NCBI GenBank assembly: GCA_013152945.1
Contig: JAADFL010000196.1
Coordinates: 1 to 24,591 of the forward strand
Source of the DNA: Deltaproteobacteria bacterium
Lineage (GTDB): Bacteria > Myxococcota_A > JAADFL01
DNA length: 24,591 bases
Direction: 5' to 3'
Made by a program: the position numbers and the translations under genes. Position 1 is the first letter of the stretch, and each line of letters starts with the position of its first letter. A model generated the notes under the pieces. That model did no database searches. It was not told the DNA's origin and saw only the letters and a program-made list of their open reading frames with translations. This document shows, piece after piece, positions 8,882 through 17,058 of the stretch.

Positions 8882-8969
8882 CGCTGTCTGTTTTGCAAGA
8901 CGGCGTGGGAGAGGTGAGCTGTCGCGGGTTGAAAGAAAAATACACGGCTAAAAAAATGATTGTGCCGGA

Positions 8970-11408
8970 TCAATGACTTGTATCCAGTTCAATCGCAGAC
9001 TCGGCATTGTCCAGGACGTTCTCTGTTTCAAAATACGCCGGCTTGTATTTTCCTTCTGCATAGATCGCGGTTATATCCGTATGATGGGGCGATGCAGGGT
9101 CTTCGCTCTCGGAAAGAGGAAATGAACTTTCACAATGCACTATGCCTGAAGTCCCAAGCTCGGTGAGCATCATGTAGGATGAACCCCCGTCCAGGTAACA
9201 CTTGCCGTTTTCGAACCTTCCGCAGTTCGCCATGTGCAGGGGCTGCCACTGCCCTCCAAAAGTGCCCACTCCGAAATCCTTGCCGCCGCGTGCTATGACA
9301 TTCACCTGACCCAGCGGCACGTCCAGGGATCCGTAAGTGTCGGCCAGGTCCCCGGCAGCGGTCTTCCATATGTCCAGGAGTCCCGTCTTTTGCTCCTTGC
9401 TCAATGCCGATGCAGGGGGAAATGCGCCGAGATTGACACCTGGAGCTGTCTTTTGCAGGTACTCTCCGAAGAACAGGACAATCGAGGCGACCGTGTCATC
9501 GAGGCCCGGGGTGAGATCCCATGTCTTCAAGCCCGCCATGGCGTCGGCCAGCAACCCCTTGGGATCGTCTATGCTTTCTTTCAACTCGCCGTACACGTCG
9601 AGTGTAGTGGATACTACTTGCTCGGCGGTAATCAGGTAAGTATCCATGGATATTGCCTTCAACAAGTCATAGTCGAGCAGGCCCGAGCCATCGGATATCA
9701 GCTTGGTAGACCTCTGGCCCCTGGGGCCGAAACCCACGTTCTCCGGCACCACCCATGAAGGATAGTCACCTTTCTTTATCGTTGTGTCAGGATTTATAAA
9801 CCATGGACCGGTGTTACAGTTCTGGAACCAGCCATCCTTGGGATCCTGCTCGAACGGGAGCTTGTCAAACGGATACATTTCCTTCCAGCCCGAGGACACG
9901 CTCGAACCGTCCATAGGGCAAGTGGGATCCACGCCCAAAGGCCGCTTTGCCACAGTGGCGTTCCACAGGTACATGATGTGTCCCGCAGTGTCGCCTGCCA
10001 CTACATTCCACCGAATGGCCTGGCGTTTAGAGTATGCCTTTCTTACGTCCTCTATGCTTTGCGCCCTGTCAAGCTCCAAAAACTGTGCCACTATCCCTGT
10101 CATCTTGTGGGCATAGGTTGCCGCAGCCAGGGCATACGTGGAATTGTCCGTGTCCAGGACGAATCCCTGGGTGCTTTCCAGGACATCGAAATGGTAATCC
10201 TCTTCTCCGGCTATCTTGATCTTCTTCTGCCATACATCGAAATCCTTCCAGCCGCCGCCCCATCGATACTGGCGGGGATTTTGAGGATTAAGCTCAAGGT
10301 AGTACCAGTCTGCCGTATCGGGACTGTTCGCAGTCATGGCCCAGGCCACGTGTTCGTTGTGACCCATGATTACAGCAGGCATGCCGAAGAACGTAGCACC
10401 CATGACATCGTAATCTCCGCCGTGGAGGTGTACTTCGTACCAGTGGTTGCCCCCTTCCCAGGGAAGGTGCGGATCACTTTGTACAAAGACATGCCCGGCC
10501 TTCGTAATACCAGGGCCGACAACCCACTCGTTCGATTCCTGGGCCGGAGGAGGATAGGTGCCGCACTTTCCATTCTTGAAGTTGGCAAGCTCTGCTTTGA
10601 GTACGCCTTGGGCCCGGCTCAAATTGGCGGTCATTCCGAGAGCCACCACCATGTAAGGCGCTATCTCTATCTTGTCATAAGGGGATCCGAGTTCGCCTGC
10701 ATGCTCAAAGATGTACTTGTTTATTCCCGCGACAAAACCATCGTAAACCTCTTTCTCCTTCTGGTCCATGCCCATAAATCGAGAGGATGCAGTATTCTCG
10801 ATGTTCCACTTTGCAGATGTCATGTCTGCATCAAAGCAAGAACTGCGGCCGAAAAACTCCGAGCATCTGGCTACTGCTGCAAGGAGGTTCATGACCATCT
10901 CCTGCAGATGATCCTGTGCCTGTGCATAACCTTCACCAAAGAAAAGGCTGTAATCATCCCTGGCATAAATATGAGGAACCCCGTATCTGTCACGCACCAA
11001 CTTCACTTTGCCCTCTTTCAATGTGAACTCACATGAGCCGTTTACACATTCTTCTCCAGGCCTGCATGAGTTGCAGTCGGTGTCCGTATCAGTATCCGCG
11101 TCGGTGTCCGTGTCCGCGTCCGTATCTGTATCTGTATCCGTATCTGTATCCGTATCTGTATCCGTATCTGTGTCCGCATCCGTGTCTGTGTCGGTATCCG
11201 TGTCTGTATCCACATCAGTATCCGCATCAGTATCGGTGTCGGTATCCGTATCTGTGTCCGTATCCGTGTCAGTGTCGGTATCCGTGTCTGTGTCTGTATC
11301 ACCGCTTGGTTTACCGGCGCCGCTGTTACACGCAGATGCAAGCCACGAGATAACCAAGAGAGCAAGCAACAGGATGATTGGTTTCACGTACCTTGTTCTT
11401 GTTTCCAT
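8970..11408 (-). CDS. Penicillin acylase family lipoprotein with Thr-Asp linker
   Basis: This is a probable N-terminal-nucleophile hydrolase of 812 residues that cleaves amide bonds. The family includes penicillin acylases and acyl-homoserine-lactone acylases; the substrate here is unknown. The start is the ATG at 11408, with GGGAGG just upstream. Residues 1-26 are a lipoprotein signal ending in the lipobox LASA before Cys27. Residues 37-111 are 75 residues of almost pure Asp-Thr, then a small Cys-rich motif (CNSCRPGEEC..GSC). The acylase domain follows from about residue 130 (VRDRYGVPHIYA, GYAQAQDHL). The beta-subunit nucleophile should be Ser292 in ESNEWVVGPG, followed by SDPHLPW and MGHNEHVAWAMT, which are hallmarks of the family. 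The enzyme normally cuts itself before that Ser. The protein is probably held on the outer membrane, with the Thr-Asp stretch as a flexible stalk. Confidence 0.88.
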   Translation of the reverse strand: METRTRYVKPIILLLALLVISWLASACNSGAGKPSGDTDTDTDTDTDTDTDTDTDTDTDTDADTDVDTDTDTDTDTDADTDTDTDTDTDTDTDTDTDADTDTDADTDTDTDCNSCRPGEECVNGSCEFTLKEGKVKLVRDRYGVPHIYARDDYSLFFGEGYAQAQDHLQEMVMNLLAAVARCSEFFGRSSCFDADMTSAKWNIENTASSRFMGMDQKEKEVYDGFVAGINKYIFEHAGELGSPYDKIEIAPYMVVALGMTANLSRAQGVLKAELANFKNGKCGTYPPPAQESNEWVVGPGITKAGHVFVQSDPHLPWEGGNHWYEVHLHGGDYDVMGATFFGMPAVIMGHNEHVAWAMTANSPDTADWYYLELNPQNPRQYRWGGGWKDFDVWQKKIKIAGEEDYHFDVLESTQGFVLDTDNSTYALAAATYAHKMTGIVAQFLELDRAQSIEDVRKAYSKRQAIRWNVVAGDTAGHIMYLWNATVAKRPLGVDPTCPMDGSSVSSGWKEMYPFDKLPFEQDPKDGWFQNCNTGPWFINPDTTIKKGDYPSWVVPENVGFGPRGQRSTKLISDGSGLLDYDLLKAISMDTYLITAEQVVSTTLDVYGELKESIDDPKGLLADAMAGLKTWDLTPGLDDTVASIVLFFGEYLQKTAPGVNLGAFPPASALSKEQKTGLLDIWKTAAGDLADTYGSLDVPLGQVNVIARGGKDFGVGTFGGQWQPLHMANCGRFENGKCYLDGGSSYMMLTELGTSGIVHCESSFPLSESEDPASPHHTDITAIYAEGKYKPAYFETENVLDNAESAIELDTSH
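11076..11300 (-). repeat. Hexanucleotide array coding a (Thr-Asp)n linker
   Basis: There are 75 codons of alternating GAY and ACN, with a few Ala or Val substitutions for Thr. The third codon positions vary (GAC/GAT, ACA/ACG/ACC/ACT), so the peptide repeat is more regular than the DNA repeat. Length changes in units of six bases would keep the reading frame. Antisense frames across it read as long Ser-Val repeats and are not genes. Confidence 0.92.
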
Positions 11409-11576
11409 TTTTCCTCCCGACCTTTTATCCAGAGTTGCTCAATCACCCTAACAATACTCTTTTCAAAAATAAAGCATGGTCCCGGAAATTAACTTCGTAC
11501 CTGCCCGGCCGTAACCTGTCTTCCGGCTGCAAAGAAATCAAGAGGAAATAATTGTTTAAAGACACGGCCAGGTGAT

Positions 11577-11582
11577 GATAAT
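11577..11582 (+). promoter_or_regulatory. Possible -10 box (GATAAT) of the following gene
   Basis: GATAAT matches five of six bases of the sigma-70 -10 consensus and ends 9 bases before the ATG at 11592. A poor -35 candidate, TTGTTT, is at 11552-11557 with a long 19-base spacer. If this box is used, the transcript would begin within a few bases of the ATG. That fits the lack of a well-placed ribosome binding site. Confidence 0.3.
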
Positions 11583-11591
11583 GTACCGGGT

Positions 11592-12638
11592 ATGACGGAA
11601 CAGCTTATAGAAAATCATATAAGAGAGCTGGAAGACAGAGGATACTTGTCAAAGAAAATGCTTTCCAAGCTCGACGAATTCAAACGAGAAGATACTACAC
11701 AGGATCCGAAACAATTCGAATCTTTAAAAAATGCCGGTTTGCATTTCCTGGACGAGGACAGGGCCTCGGGTCATGACACTTCCCGCCTCGTCATCCAGGG
11801 GCTTGAACAACTGCGTTCACTAGGTTGCGGCCCTGCAACCGCATACCTGGAATTTGTAACAAAGTCCCTTGCCGCAGGTTCGAAGACTGCACGGGCTGCT
11901 GCAAAAGCTGCCGACAGACTCGGCCGGTTCGGCGATTCCGCTGCGCAGGTGGCGCAGGGACTCCGCCGCTTGGCTGAGCTCGATGCAAAGCACAGAACCC
12001 GGGGTCTTATGAAATTCCTTGGCAATCTGTCGAACAAGGAAGCTGCTGTTACGAACAAGGCACTTGAAACAATTGCCGGGTTATATACAAAAAACCCTGA
12101 ATCGGGTGAAGCCGCCTGCTCGGTTCTTGCAATTGCAGCAGGCCATGATCGAAAAGAAATAATAGAGGCAACTATAGGGATCCTGACCCACATCCGGGAA
12201 AGTGAACAGGGATTGGCCTTTGATCTTGCTCTCTCTCTAGAGCAGGCCCTTGCCGCTATTCCCGGTTCACTGGCCGAGCCATTCCTGGCTGTATTGAACA
12301 CCGTGGCCCCCTCTTCAGCAGGTTCCGCAGAGTACCTTGCCCGCAAACTGCCGAAGGTATTGTCCGGACTCGAATCGGATCGTGGTAATCGTGAAACGCC
12401 ACGAGCCTACCTGGAATTGGTCAAAAGAATCGTTAAAAACCTGGGGCCTGCCTCGGTGGCCTTTTGTATTAAAAAGCTCCCTTCATTGGCAACCAGGGAG
12501 GCGATCGATTCCAATCCGAAAAATATACAGAACAAGATAGAGCGGGTTATCTCTGTTGCAAAGGAACATGGACGTTGGGCCGGACTCACCCTGCTTTTGG
12601 GCAAGACCAAGGCCGCCAAGCGTTTCATGTCAAAGTGA
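11592..12638 (+). CDS. All-helical (HEAT/ARM-like) repeat protein of unknown function
   Basis: I do not recognise a named family. The 348 residues contain no signal peptide, membrane segment or Cys cluster. They are made of helical pairs with small residues at regular spacing, for example AAAKAADRLGRFG, AQVAQGLRRLAELD, VTNKALETIAGLY and AACSVLAIAAGH. This suggests an alpha-solenoid such as HEAT or ARM repeats. Such proteins usually act as cytoplasmic binding platforms. The ATG at 11592 has only a weak AGGTGA about 14 bases upstream. The gene is divergent from the acylase lipoprotein and convergent, with a 3-base gap, with the CAP-domain gene. The N-terminus is highly charged and the C-terminus basic (GKTKAAKRFMSK). 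Confidence 0.72.
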   Translation: MTEQLIENHIRELEDRGYLSKKMLSKLDEFKREDTTQDPKQFESLKNAGLHFLDEDRASGHDTSRLVIQGLEQLRSLGCGPATAYLEFVTKSLAAGSKTARAAAKAADRLGRFGDSAAQVAQGLRRLAELDAKHRTRGLMKFLGNLSNKEAAVTNKALETIAGLYTKNPESGEAACSVLAIAAGHDRKEIIEATIGILTHIRESEQGLAFDLALSLEQALAAIPGSLAEPFLAVLNTVAPSSAGSAEYLARKLPKVLSGLESDRGNRETPRAYLELVKRIVKNLGPASVAFCIKKLPSLATREAIDSNPKNIQNKIERVISVAKEHGRWAGLTLLLGKTKAAKRFMSK

Positions 12639-12641
12639 ACT

Positions 12642-14198
12642 TCACCTACGGCCGTAAATAATAACCATCCAGTATTTCCTGGTGCTTTTACCGGCAGCAT
12701 TACCTCGAGCCTGCAGAACCGAAGCTCCGATGACGCTGTTCTTCGGATCCAGCACCTTCTCGCTGTCTAAAGCCTGCTCCCATCTCCAAGTAGCAAAGAG
12801 ATCCAAAGCAATCTCATCAACAGTGTAACTTTGCCTGACATCCTCGAGTATACTGTTTGTGCCCGGCAATTCGTCGCTCAAGATCCCTTCTCTCACCATG
12901 GCCTTGCAGTGATCTACGGCGATCCGTGTCAATACTTCCGACCTGACCAAAGGAGCAAGTCCGGATTCTTTCCTTTTCCGGTTGATCGATTCGATCAACC
13001 TCGAGGCCAGGTCCCTGCCTGCTGCCTCGGGCAAAATTTCAGCAAAAACCTGGACCAAGACATAACCGCCTTCCCCTCCCTGCTGGGGAAGAACCGCCAG
13101 CCCGGTATGCGTCGGCCTGGGATCAACCAGGTTGGCCAGATGGGAAGGACTTTCCAGGCACGCAAATGCCGCTTCTCTTGGAGATGGGCCGATTGCAAGG
13201 TTCTCTGACGCCTTGCCTACTGGCAGGTTGTGTTTTTTCATCCTGAACAGCAATCCCTTATCGCCTGGAAACCTGTGAATCAGCGCCGATCCCGATACAA
13301 CCACCTGCCTGGCCCTGTTGTAGGCTATTTTGGAAAGATCGGGGTCGATCCTAAGCTGTTTGAGCCCCCTAATCCTGCGGGCCTGTCTCAAAACATCGAG
13401 TGCCTGCAATGCGGCATCCCTGTTTGAAAGCAAGGGCTGAACCGGTATGAATTCCTGTATATCGTTGTAAAAAGGGGGAACACCAAAAAACAAAGGAAAC
13501 AGCAGGTCCACCACAGGACCGTTCGGTCCCCTGGTCAACAATTCGATCAAATACCGCCCATCACCGTCTACCGGTGAAATCAAAGCCGTCATGGAGCCGG
13601 CCACCGGTCCCGGCCTCGTCGGAGTCGTCCTCACCTTTCCCTTGGGAGTGGCCATCAGCACCCTGGGTGCGACCAGTCTTTTATTGGACTCGAAAGTGAC
13701 TTCCACCGCCGCATGGTGCTTCTGAACTGGCGACACGGGTTTCACGAAAACCGGCCTCATGGCAAACAGAAGTGTAATCACCCCTTTTTCGACAAACACG
13801 CCCATGGCGGTATATCCCCTGCCCAACACATTGGTTCCAACGAAATTCTCCAACAGGTTCCAAAAGCCTTCATCCAGCTTCGACTCCACGGACAAGGGCA
13901 TAACATTTGCGTAGGGCACGCCGTTGCGCCATGAAATCCTGGAGAGAACCCTGCCGCCGAGATTCATCCCGGTCTTTTCAGCACGCACGGCCGCCCTGCC
14001 ATAATCTCTGGCTGCAAGGCACAAGGCCTTGTCCAGCACAAGTGCAGGTGCAATACTCTTCAAGCGGGATACTATGGTTTTCTGGGCTGTATCCAGAACT
14101 AGCTTAGGCTGTGTGCAGTACATGACATTCCCGGTATTCGGATGCGCTGCTGCCAAAGACACTGTGGTCAAAATCAGAAAAAGCACTTTCGACACCAT
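12642..14198 (-). CDS. Secreted protein with three CAP (SCP/PR1)-like units
   Basis: This 518-residue protein starts at the ATG at 14198, with GGAG about 8 bases upstream. Residues 1-18 are a signal peptide (cleavage after SLAAA). Residues about 262-388 form a recognisable CAP domain: His308 in ALIHRF, Glu332 in SENLAIG, and SPSHLANLVDP with His353, then TGLAV and a YVLVQVFAE strand. Residues about 397-518 repeat the same plan (INRKRKESGLAPL, VLDP, IGASVL, YWMVIIYG), but the first His position reads ILSDEL, so it looks inactive. Residues about 33-150 also follow the CAP pattern in degenerate form. A separate beta-rich part (about 160-240) sits between units one and two. CAP proteins bind lipids, glycans or partner proteins; enzymatic activity is rarely shown. 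The role here is unknown. Confidence 0.78.
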   Translation of the reverse strand: MVSKVLFLILTTVSLAAAHPNTGNVMYCTQPKLVLDTAQKTIVSRLKSIAPALVLDKALCLAARDYGRAAVRAEKTGMNLGGRVLSRISWRNGVPYANVMPLSVESKLDEGFWNLLENFVGTNVLGRGYTAMGVFVEKGVITLLFAMRPVFVKPVSPVQKHHAAVEVTFESNKRLVAPRVLMATPKGKVRTTPTRPGPVAGSMTALISPVDGDGRYLIELLTRGPNGPVVDLLFPLFFGVPPFYNDIQEFIPVQPLLSNRDAALQALDVLRQARRIRGLKQLRIDPDLSKIAYNRARQVVVSGSALIHRFPGDKGLLFRMKKHNLPVGKASENLAIGPSPREAAFACLESPSHLANLVDPRPTHTGLAVLPQQGGEGGYVLVQVFAEILPEAAGRDLASRLIESINRKRKESGLAPLVRSEVLTRIAVDHCKAMVREGILSDELPGTNSILEDVRQSYTVDEIALDLFATWRWEQALDSEKVLDPKNSVIGASVLQARGNAAGKSTRKYWMVIIYGRR

Positions 14199-14288
14199 GA
14201 AAAGACTCCGTGTACGGCCTTGCCGCTGAAAAATTTGAATGATAGATTACACTGCAGTTCTTTTTTAGGCAAAGGCAGGTGAAGAAAA

Positions 14289-15065
14289 GTGAAGGTGACA
14301 ATCCTGGGATGCGGAACCGCCACAGGTGTACCCATGATAGGATGCCATTGCCAGGTTTGCTCTTCGACCAACCCCAGGAACAGGAGGACAAGGTCTTCCA
14401 TCCTTGTACAGAGACAGGGAAGAAACATACTAATAGACACCTCCCCGGACCTTTGGGCACAGGCAATAAAGGTGGGACTTGATAGGCTGGACGCGGTAAT
14501 TTTCACGCATTCACATGCGGACCACTTGCATGGAATCGACGAACTGCGCTCTTTCAACTTCATCCAGCACCTGGAGACCATACCGTGCTATGCCAACGAT
14601 GAAACACTGAAACGTATTAGAGAAGGCTTTTCATATCTCTTTTCTTCCAACCAGGCCAGCCCTTATGCAAGACCCAGAATCGAGCTGCGCCGCATAGACG
14701 ACAAGCCCTTCGGACTATTCGGCGGCAAGGTCACGCCCCTGCCTGTAAGGCACGGTCCATACACTGTTTTCGGATACAGGTTTGGAAACATGGCCTATGT
14801 CACGGATGCGAGTTCAATCCCGGTCGATACCATGGAACGAATGGCAGGCCTCGACTTGCTGATCATCGGGGCATTGAGACAGGAGCCACACCCCAAGCAT
14901 TTCAGCATAGACCAGGCAGCAGGGATCATAGACAGGCTCAAACCGAGAAATGCACTCTTGACCCATATGAGCCATAAGATAGATTATGACAATACCCACT
15001 TGCCGAGAGGAGTGGACCTGGCATATGACGGGTTGGTGGTCGAATTTGGAGAAGAACAGGAATAA
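14289..15065 (+). CDS. Metallo-beta-lactamase-fold hydrolase, PhnP-like
   Basis: This is a cytoplasmic metal-dependent hydrolase of 258 residues. The N-terminus GCGTATGVPMIGCHCQVC matches the PhnP subgroup of the metallo-beta-lactamase fold, which cleaves cyclic phosphodiesters such as phosphoribosyl 1,2-cyclic phosphate. The dinuclear metal site is seen as THSHADH (His74, His76, Asp78, His79), with further ligands in VRHGPY, YVTDAS and LTHMSH. Start is the GTG at 14289, with AGGTGA about 9 bases upstream. No phosphonate-degradation genes are nearby, so a broader phosphodiesterase role is as likely as true PhnP activity. It is followed after 23 bases by alanine dehydrogenase on the same strand and may share its transcript. 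Confidence 0.85.
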   Translation: MKVTILGCGTATGVPMIGCHCQVCSSTNPRNRRTRSSILVQRQGRNILIDTSPDLWAQAIKVGLDRLDAVIFTHSHADHLHGIDELRSFNFIQHLETIPCYANDETLKRIREGFSYLFSSNQASPYARPRIELRRIDDKPFGLFGGKVTPLPVRHGPYTVFGYRFGNMAYVTDASSIPVDTMERMAGLDLLIIGALRQEPHPKHFSIDQAAGIIDRLKPRNALLTHMSHKIDYDNTHLPRGVDLAYDGLVVEFGEEQE

Positions 15066-15088
15066 AGCCTAGAAAGGGGAGTAAAGCC

Positions 15089-16237
15089 GTGATAATCGGA
15101 GTACCAAAAGAAGTCAAAATCAGAGAATACAGGGTCGGGATGGTTCCCGGCGGAGTCCACCAACTGGTGGCGCGAGGGCACAAGGTCCTGATAGAAAAAG
15201 ACGCAGGCATCGGCAGCGGTATCCCTGATGATGCATACCTAAGGGCAGGGGCCGAAGTCCTCGACTCGGCCGACGAGGTCTGGTCAAGGGCGGAAATGAT
15301 CGTAAAGGTAAAAGAACCTATCGAGGAAGAATATCCCAGGTTCAAGGATGGATTGGTTCTTTACACCTACCTGCACCTGGCCCCGGTGCCCAAATTGACA
15401 AAAGTGCTCATGAACTCGGGGGTAAAGGCTGTAGCTTACGAGACGATACAACTTGACGACGGTTTCCTTCCCCTTTTGAAGCCCATGAGCGAGATTGCAG
15501 GACGAATGGCCACTCAGGTAGGCGCAGGCCTGCTCGAAAAGGAACACGGCGGCCGGGGGGTGCTTCTGGGCGGGGTTCCGGGTGTAACCCCGGGAAGGGT
15601 GGTTGTTGTTGGTGGAGGCGTGGTTGGGACGAATGCCGCCAGAATTGCAGTGGGCCTGGGCGCGGATGTTACACTCATGGATATTTCATTGAGGCGCCTC
15701 ACCTACCTTGATGACATATTCGGCGGAAAACTCAAGACCATATTTTCAGACCCGGACAACATCAGGACGGCAGTAAAAAATGCCGACCTGGTCGTAGGCG
15801 CCGTGCTCATTCCCGGAGCAAAGGCTCCACACCTTGTCACCGAGGCCATGGTCAAGGAAATGCCTGAAGGCGCGGTAATAGTCGACGTAGCAATCGATCA
15901 GGGTGGGTGTATCGAGACCGCACAGGCCACGACGCATGACAATCCGACAATAGTCAAGCACGGGGTCATACATTACGGAGTTACCAACATGCCCGGAGCA
16001 GTGGCAAGGACATCGACCTTTGCCCTTACGAACGCAACCATACAATATGCGGTCCTGATTGCCGACTTTGGTCTGGAAGAAGCGATCAAGCGTGACAGGG
16101 CGCTGGCAAGGGGAGTAAACGTGTACAACGGCAAGGTGACCTGCAAACCTGTAGCAGACTCCATGGGCGTGGAATATACACCCATGGCCGATCCCCCGGC
16201 AGGGCCTGGTTCGGTTCCCAACAGGAGGCGATCATAG
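15089..16237 (+). CDS. ald: Alanine dehydrogenase
   Basis: This NAD-dependent enzyme interconverts L-alanine and pyruvate plus ammonia, linking amino-acid use to central metabolism. The 382-residue length is typical of the family (about 370), with a short extra tail ([14 protein letters not shown]). All key residues fall at their usual numbers: Arg15 in REYRVG and Lys75 in IVKVKEP for pyruvate binding, His96 in TYLHLAP, and Asp270 in VDVAIDQGG. The NAD-binding Rossmann motif [10 protein letters not shown] is at 175-184. The start is the GTG at 15089 with GGGGAG about 9 bases upstream. It lies 23 bases after the PhnP-like gene. No intrinsic terminator is obvious after it. Confidence 0.96.
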   Translation: MIIGVPKEVKIREYRVGMVPGGVHQLVARGHKVLIEKDAGIGSGIPDDAYLRAGAEVLDSADEVWSRAEMIVKVKEPIEEEYPRFKDGLVLYTYLHLAPVPKLTKVLMNSGVKAVAYETIQLDDGFLPLLKPMSEIAGRMATQVGAGLLEKEHGGRGVLLGGVPGVTPGRVVVVGGGVVGTNAARIAVGLGADVTLMDISLRRLTYLDDIFGGKLKTIFSDPDNIRTAVKNADLVVGAVLIPGAKAPHLVTEAMVKEMPEGAVIVDVAIDQGGCIETAQATTHDNPTIVKHGVIHYGVTNMPGAVARTSTFALTNATIQYAVLIADFGLEEAIKRDRALARGVNVYNGKVTCKPVADSMGVEYTPMADPPAGPGSVPNRRRS

Positions 16238-16246
16238 GCTGTTTTA

Positions 16247-16268
16247 GCTCTCTTTCGGCTCTCTTTCG
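16247..16268 (+). repeat. 11-bp tandem direct repeat after ald
   Basis: GCTCTCTTTCG occurs twice head to tail (16247-16257 and 16258-16268), starting 10 bases after the ald stop codon. A third partial copy (GCTCG) follows. It has no hairpin potential. It may be simple slippage or a binding site. Confidence 0.6.
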
Positions 16269-16287
16269 GCTCGTCCTTTTATTCAAG

Positions 16288-16304
16288 AATTATTTGAAAT
16301 AATT
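16288..16304. promoter_or_regulatory. AT-rich perfect palindrome upstream of the sigma factor
   Basis: AATTATT and AATAATT flank a 3-base centre TGA, making a 17-base inverted repeat in the ald-sigma gap. It lies about 100 bases upstream of the candidate ECF promoter. It has the size and symmetry of an operator for a dimeric regulator, but nothing else identifies one. Confidence 0.3.
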
Positions 16305-16401
16305 GGCAAATCACACGAATTACAACTATTCCTGACATGAAACACCGCTGTTTTTAAGGCGCTTATTTCAAAATTCCTTGGCAAAAGTTACGAACCCTGC
16401 T

Positions 16402-16429
16402 GGAATAACAAGAGCATGTAAGGCGTTTA
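16402..16429 (+). promoter_or_regulatory. Candidate ECF-type promoter of the sigma/anti-sigma pair
   Basis: GGAATA (16402-16407) and CGTTTA (16424-16429) are separated by 16 bases. ECF sigma factors commonly read a GGAAC-type -35 and a CGTC-type -10 at this spacing, and many drive their own operon. The match is partial at both boxes. Transcription would begin near 16436, about 13 bases before the Shine-Dalgarno sequence. Confidence 0.35.
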
Positions 16430-16448
16430 CTGTAATGTAGAATCTGGT

Positions 16449-16455
16449 GGAGGTG
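16449..16455 (+). promoter_or_regulatory. Shine-Dalgarno sequence deciding the sigma-factor start
   Basis: GGAGGTG lies 9 bases before a TTG at 16465, an ideal distance. The upstream in-frame GTG codons at 16447 and 16453 overlap or touch this sequence and have no ribosome binding site of their own. This supports TTG at 16465 as the start. Confidence 0.6.
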
Positions 16456-16464
16456 CAAAAGACA

Positions 16465-17058
16465 TTGAAAGGCTTGTTGTTCCAAAAAAGAACAAGATTC
16501 GAGCAGGAGGTCTTACCTCTCATGGATGATATGTACAGGGTTGCTTTCCGGCTTTGCAGAAATAAGGATGAAGCAAGCGATCTGGTACAGGAATCCGTGC
16601 TCAAGGCCTACAAGGGCTTTAATCTTTATGAAAGCGGAACGAACTGTAAGGCTTGGCTGCTCAAAATTGTTTTCAACACCTTTGTGAGCAACAAGAGGAA
16701 AAGATCGAAGGAATTGCTCATGGCGGGTGATGAACAATGGGACAATGTTCCCGCCAATTCCGGTATACAAAGAGATTTTTTGGCAGAAAACACAATTTCC
16801 CGTGCACTTATGAATCTTCCCGATGAGTTCAGAACCGTGGTCGTCCTGGCCGACCTGCAGGACTTGTCTTATAAAGAAATTGCCGAAATCATCGAACGTC
16901 CTGTTGGAACGGTAATGTCCAGGTTACACAGAGGCAGACATATGCTGCAGGAACGTCTGCTCGGCCTGGCGGTTGAAGAAGATATTGCGTCCAATACGAC
17001 CAATCTTCAAGAATACCGGAAAATGCGGGAAAACAATGTCAGAGGCAAACAGAAATGA
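16465..17058 (+). CDS. RNA polymerase sigma factor, ECF (sigma-70) family
   Basis: This small sigma factor directs RNA polymerase to a specific promoter set. It has the two domains typical of ECF factors: region 2 (MYRVAFRLCRNKDEASDLVQE to CKAWLLKIVFNTFVSNKRKR) and region 4 (LMNLPDEFRTVVVLADLQ, then SYKEIAEIIERPVGTVMSRLHRGR, the helix-turn-helix). I choose the TTG at 16465 because GGAGGTG sits 9 bases upstream, giving 197 residues; the GTG at 16447 would add six. The gene overlaps the anti-sigma gene by 4 bases (ATGA), which implies translational coupling and a sigma/anti-sigma pair. A GGAATA/CGTTTA pair upstream suggests self-regulation. The C-terminal tail (ASNTTNLQEYRKMRENNVRGKQK) is longer than in many ECF factors. 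Confidence 0.9.
   Translation: MKGLLFQKRTRFEQEVLPLMDDMYRVAFRLCRNKDEASDLVQESVLKAYKGFNLYESGTNCKAWLLKIVFNTFVSNKRKRSKELLMAGDEQWDNVPANSGIQRDFLAENTISRALMNLPDEFRTVVVLADLQDLSYKEIAEIIERPVGTVMSRLHRGRHMLQERLLGLAVEEDIASNTTNLQEYRKMRENNVRGKQK

Noticed and set aside
9978-11036. Plus-strand open frame of 352 codons
   Set aside because: It lies antisense to the acylase catalytic domain, whose conserved motifs fix the true strand.
11076-11300. Repeat array as a CRISPR
   Set aside because: The period is six bases with no spacers, and it lies inside a lipoprotein gene.
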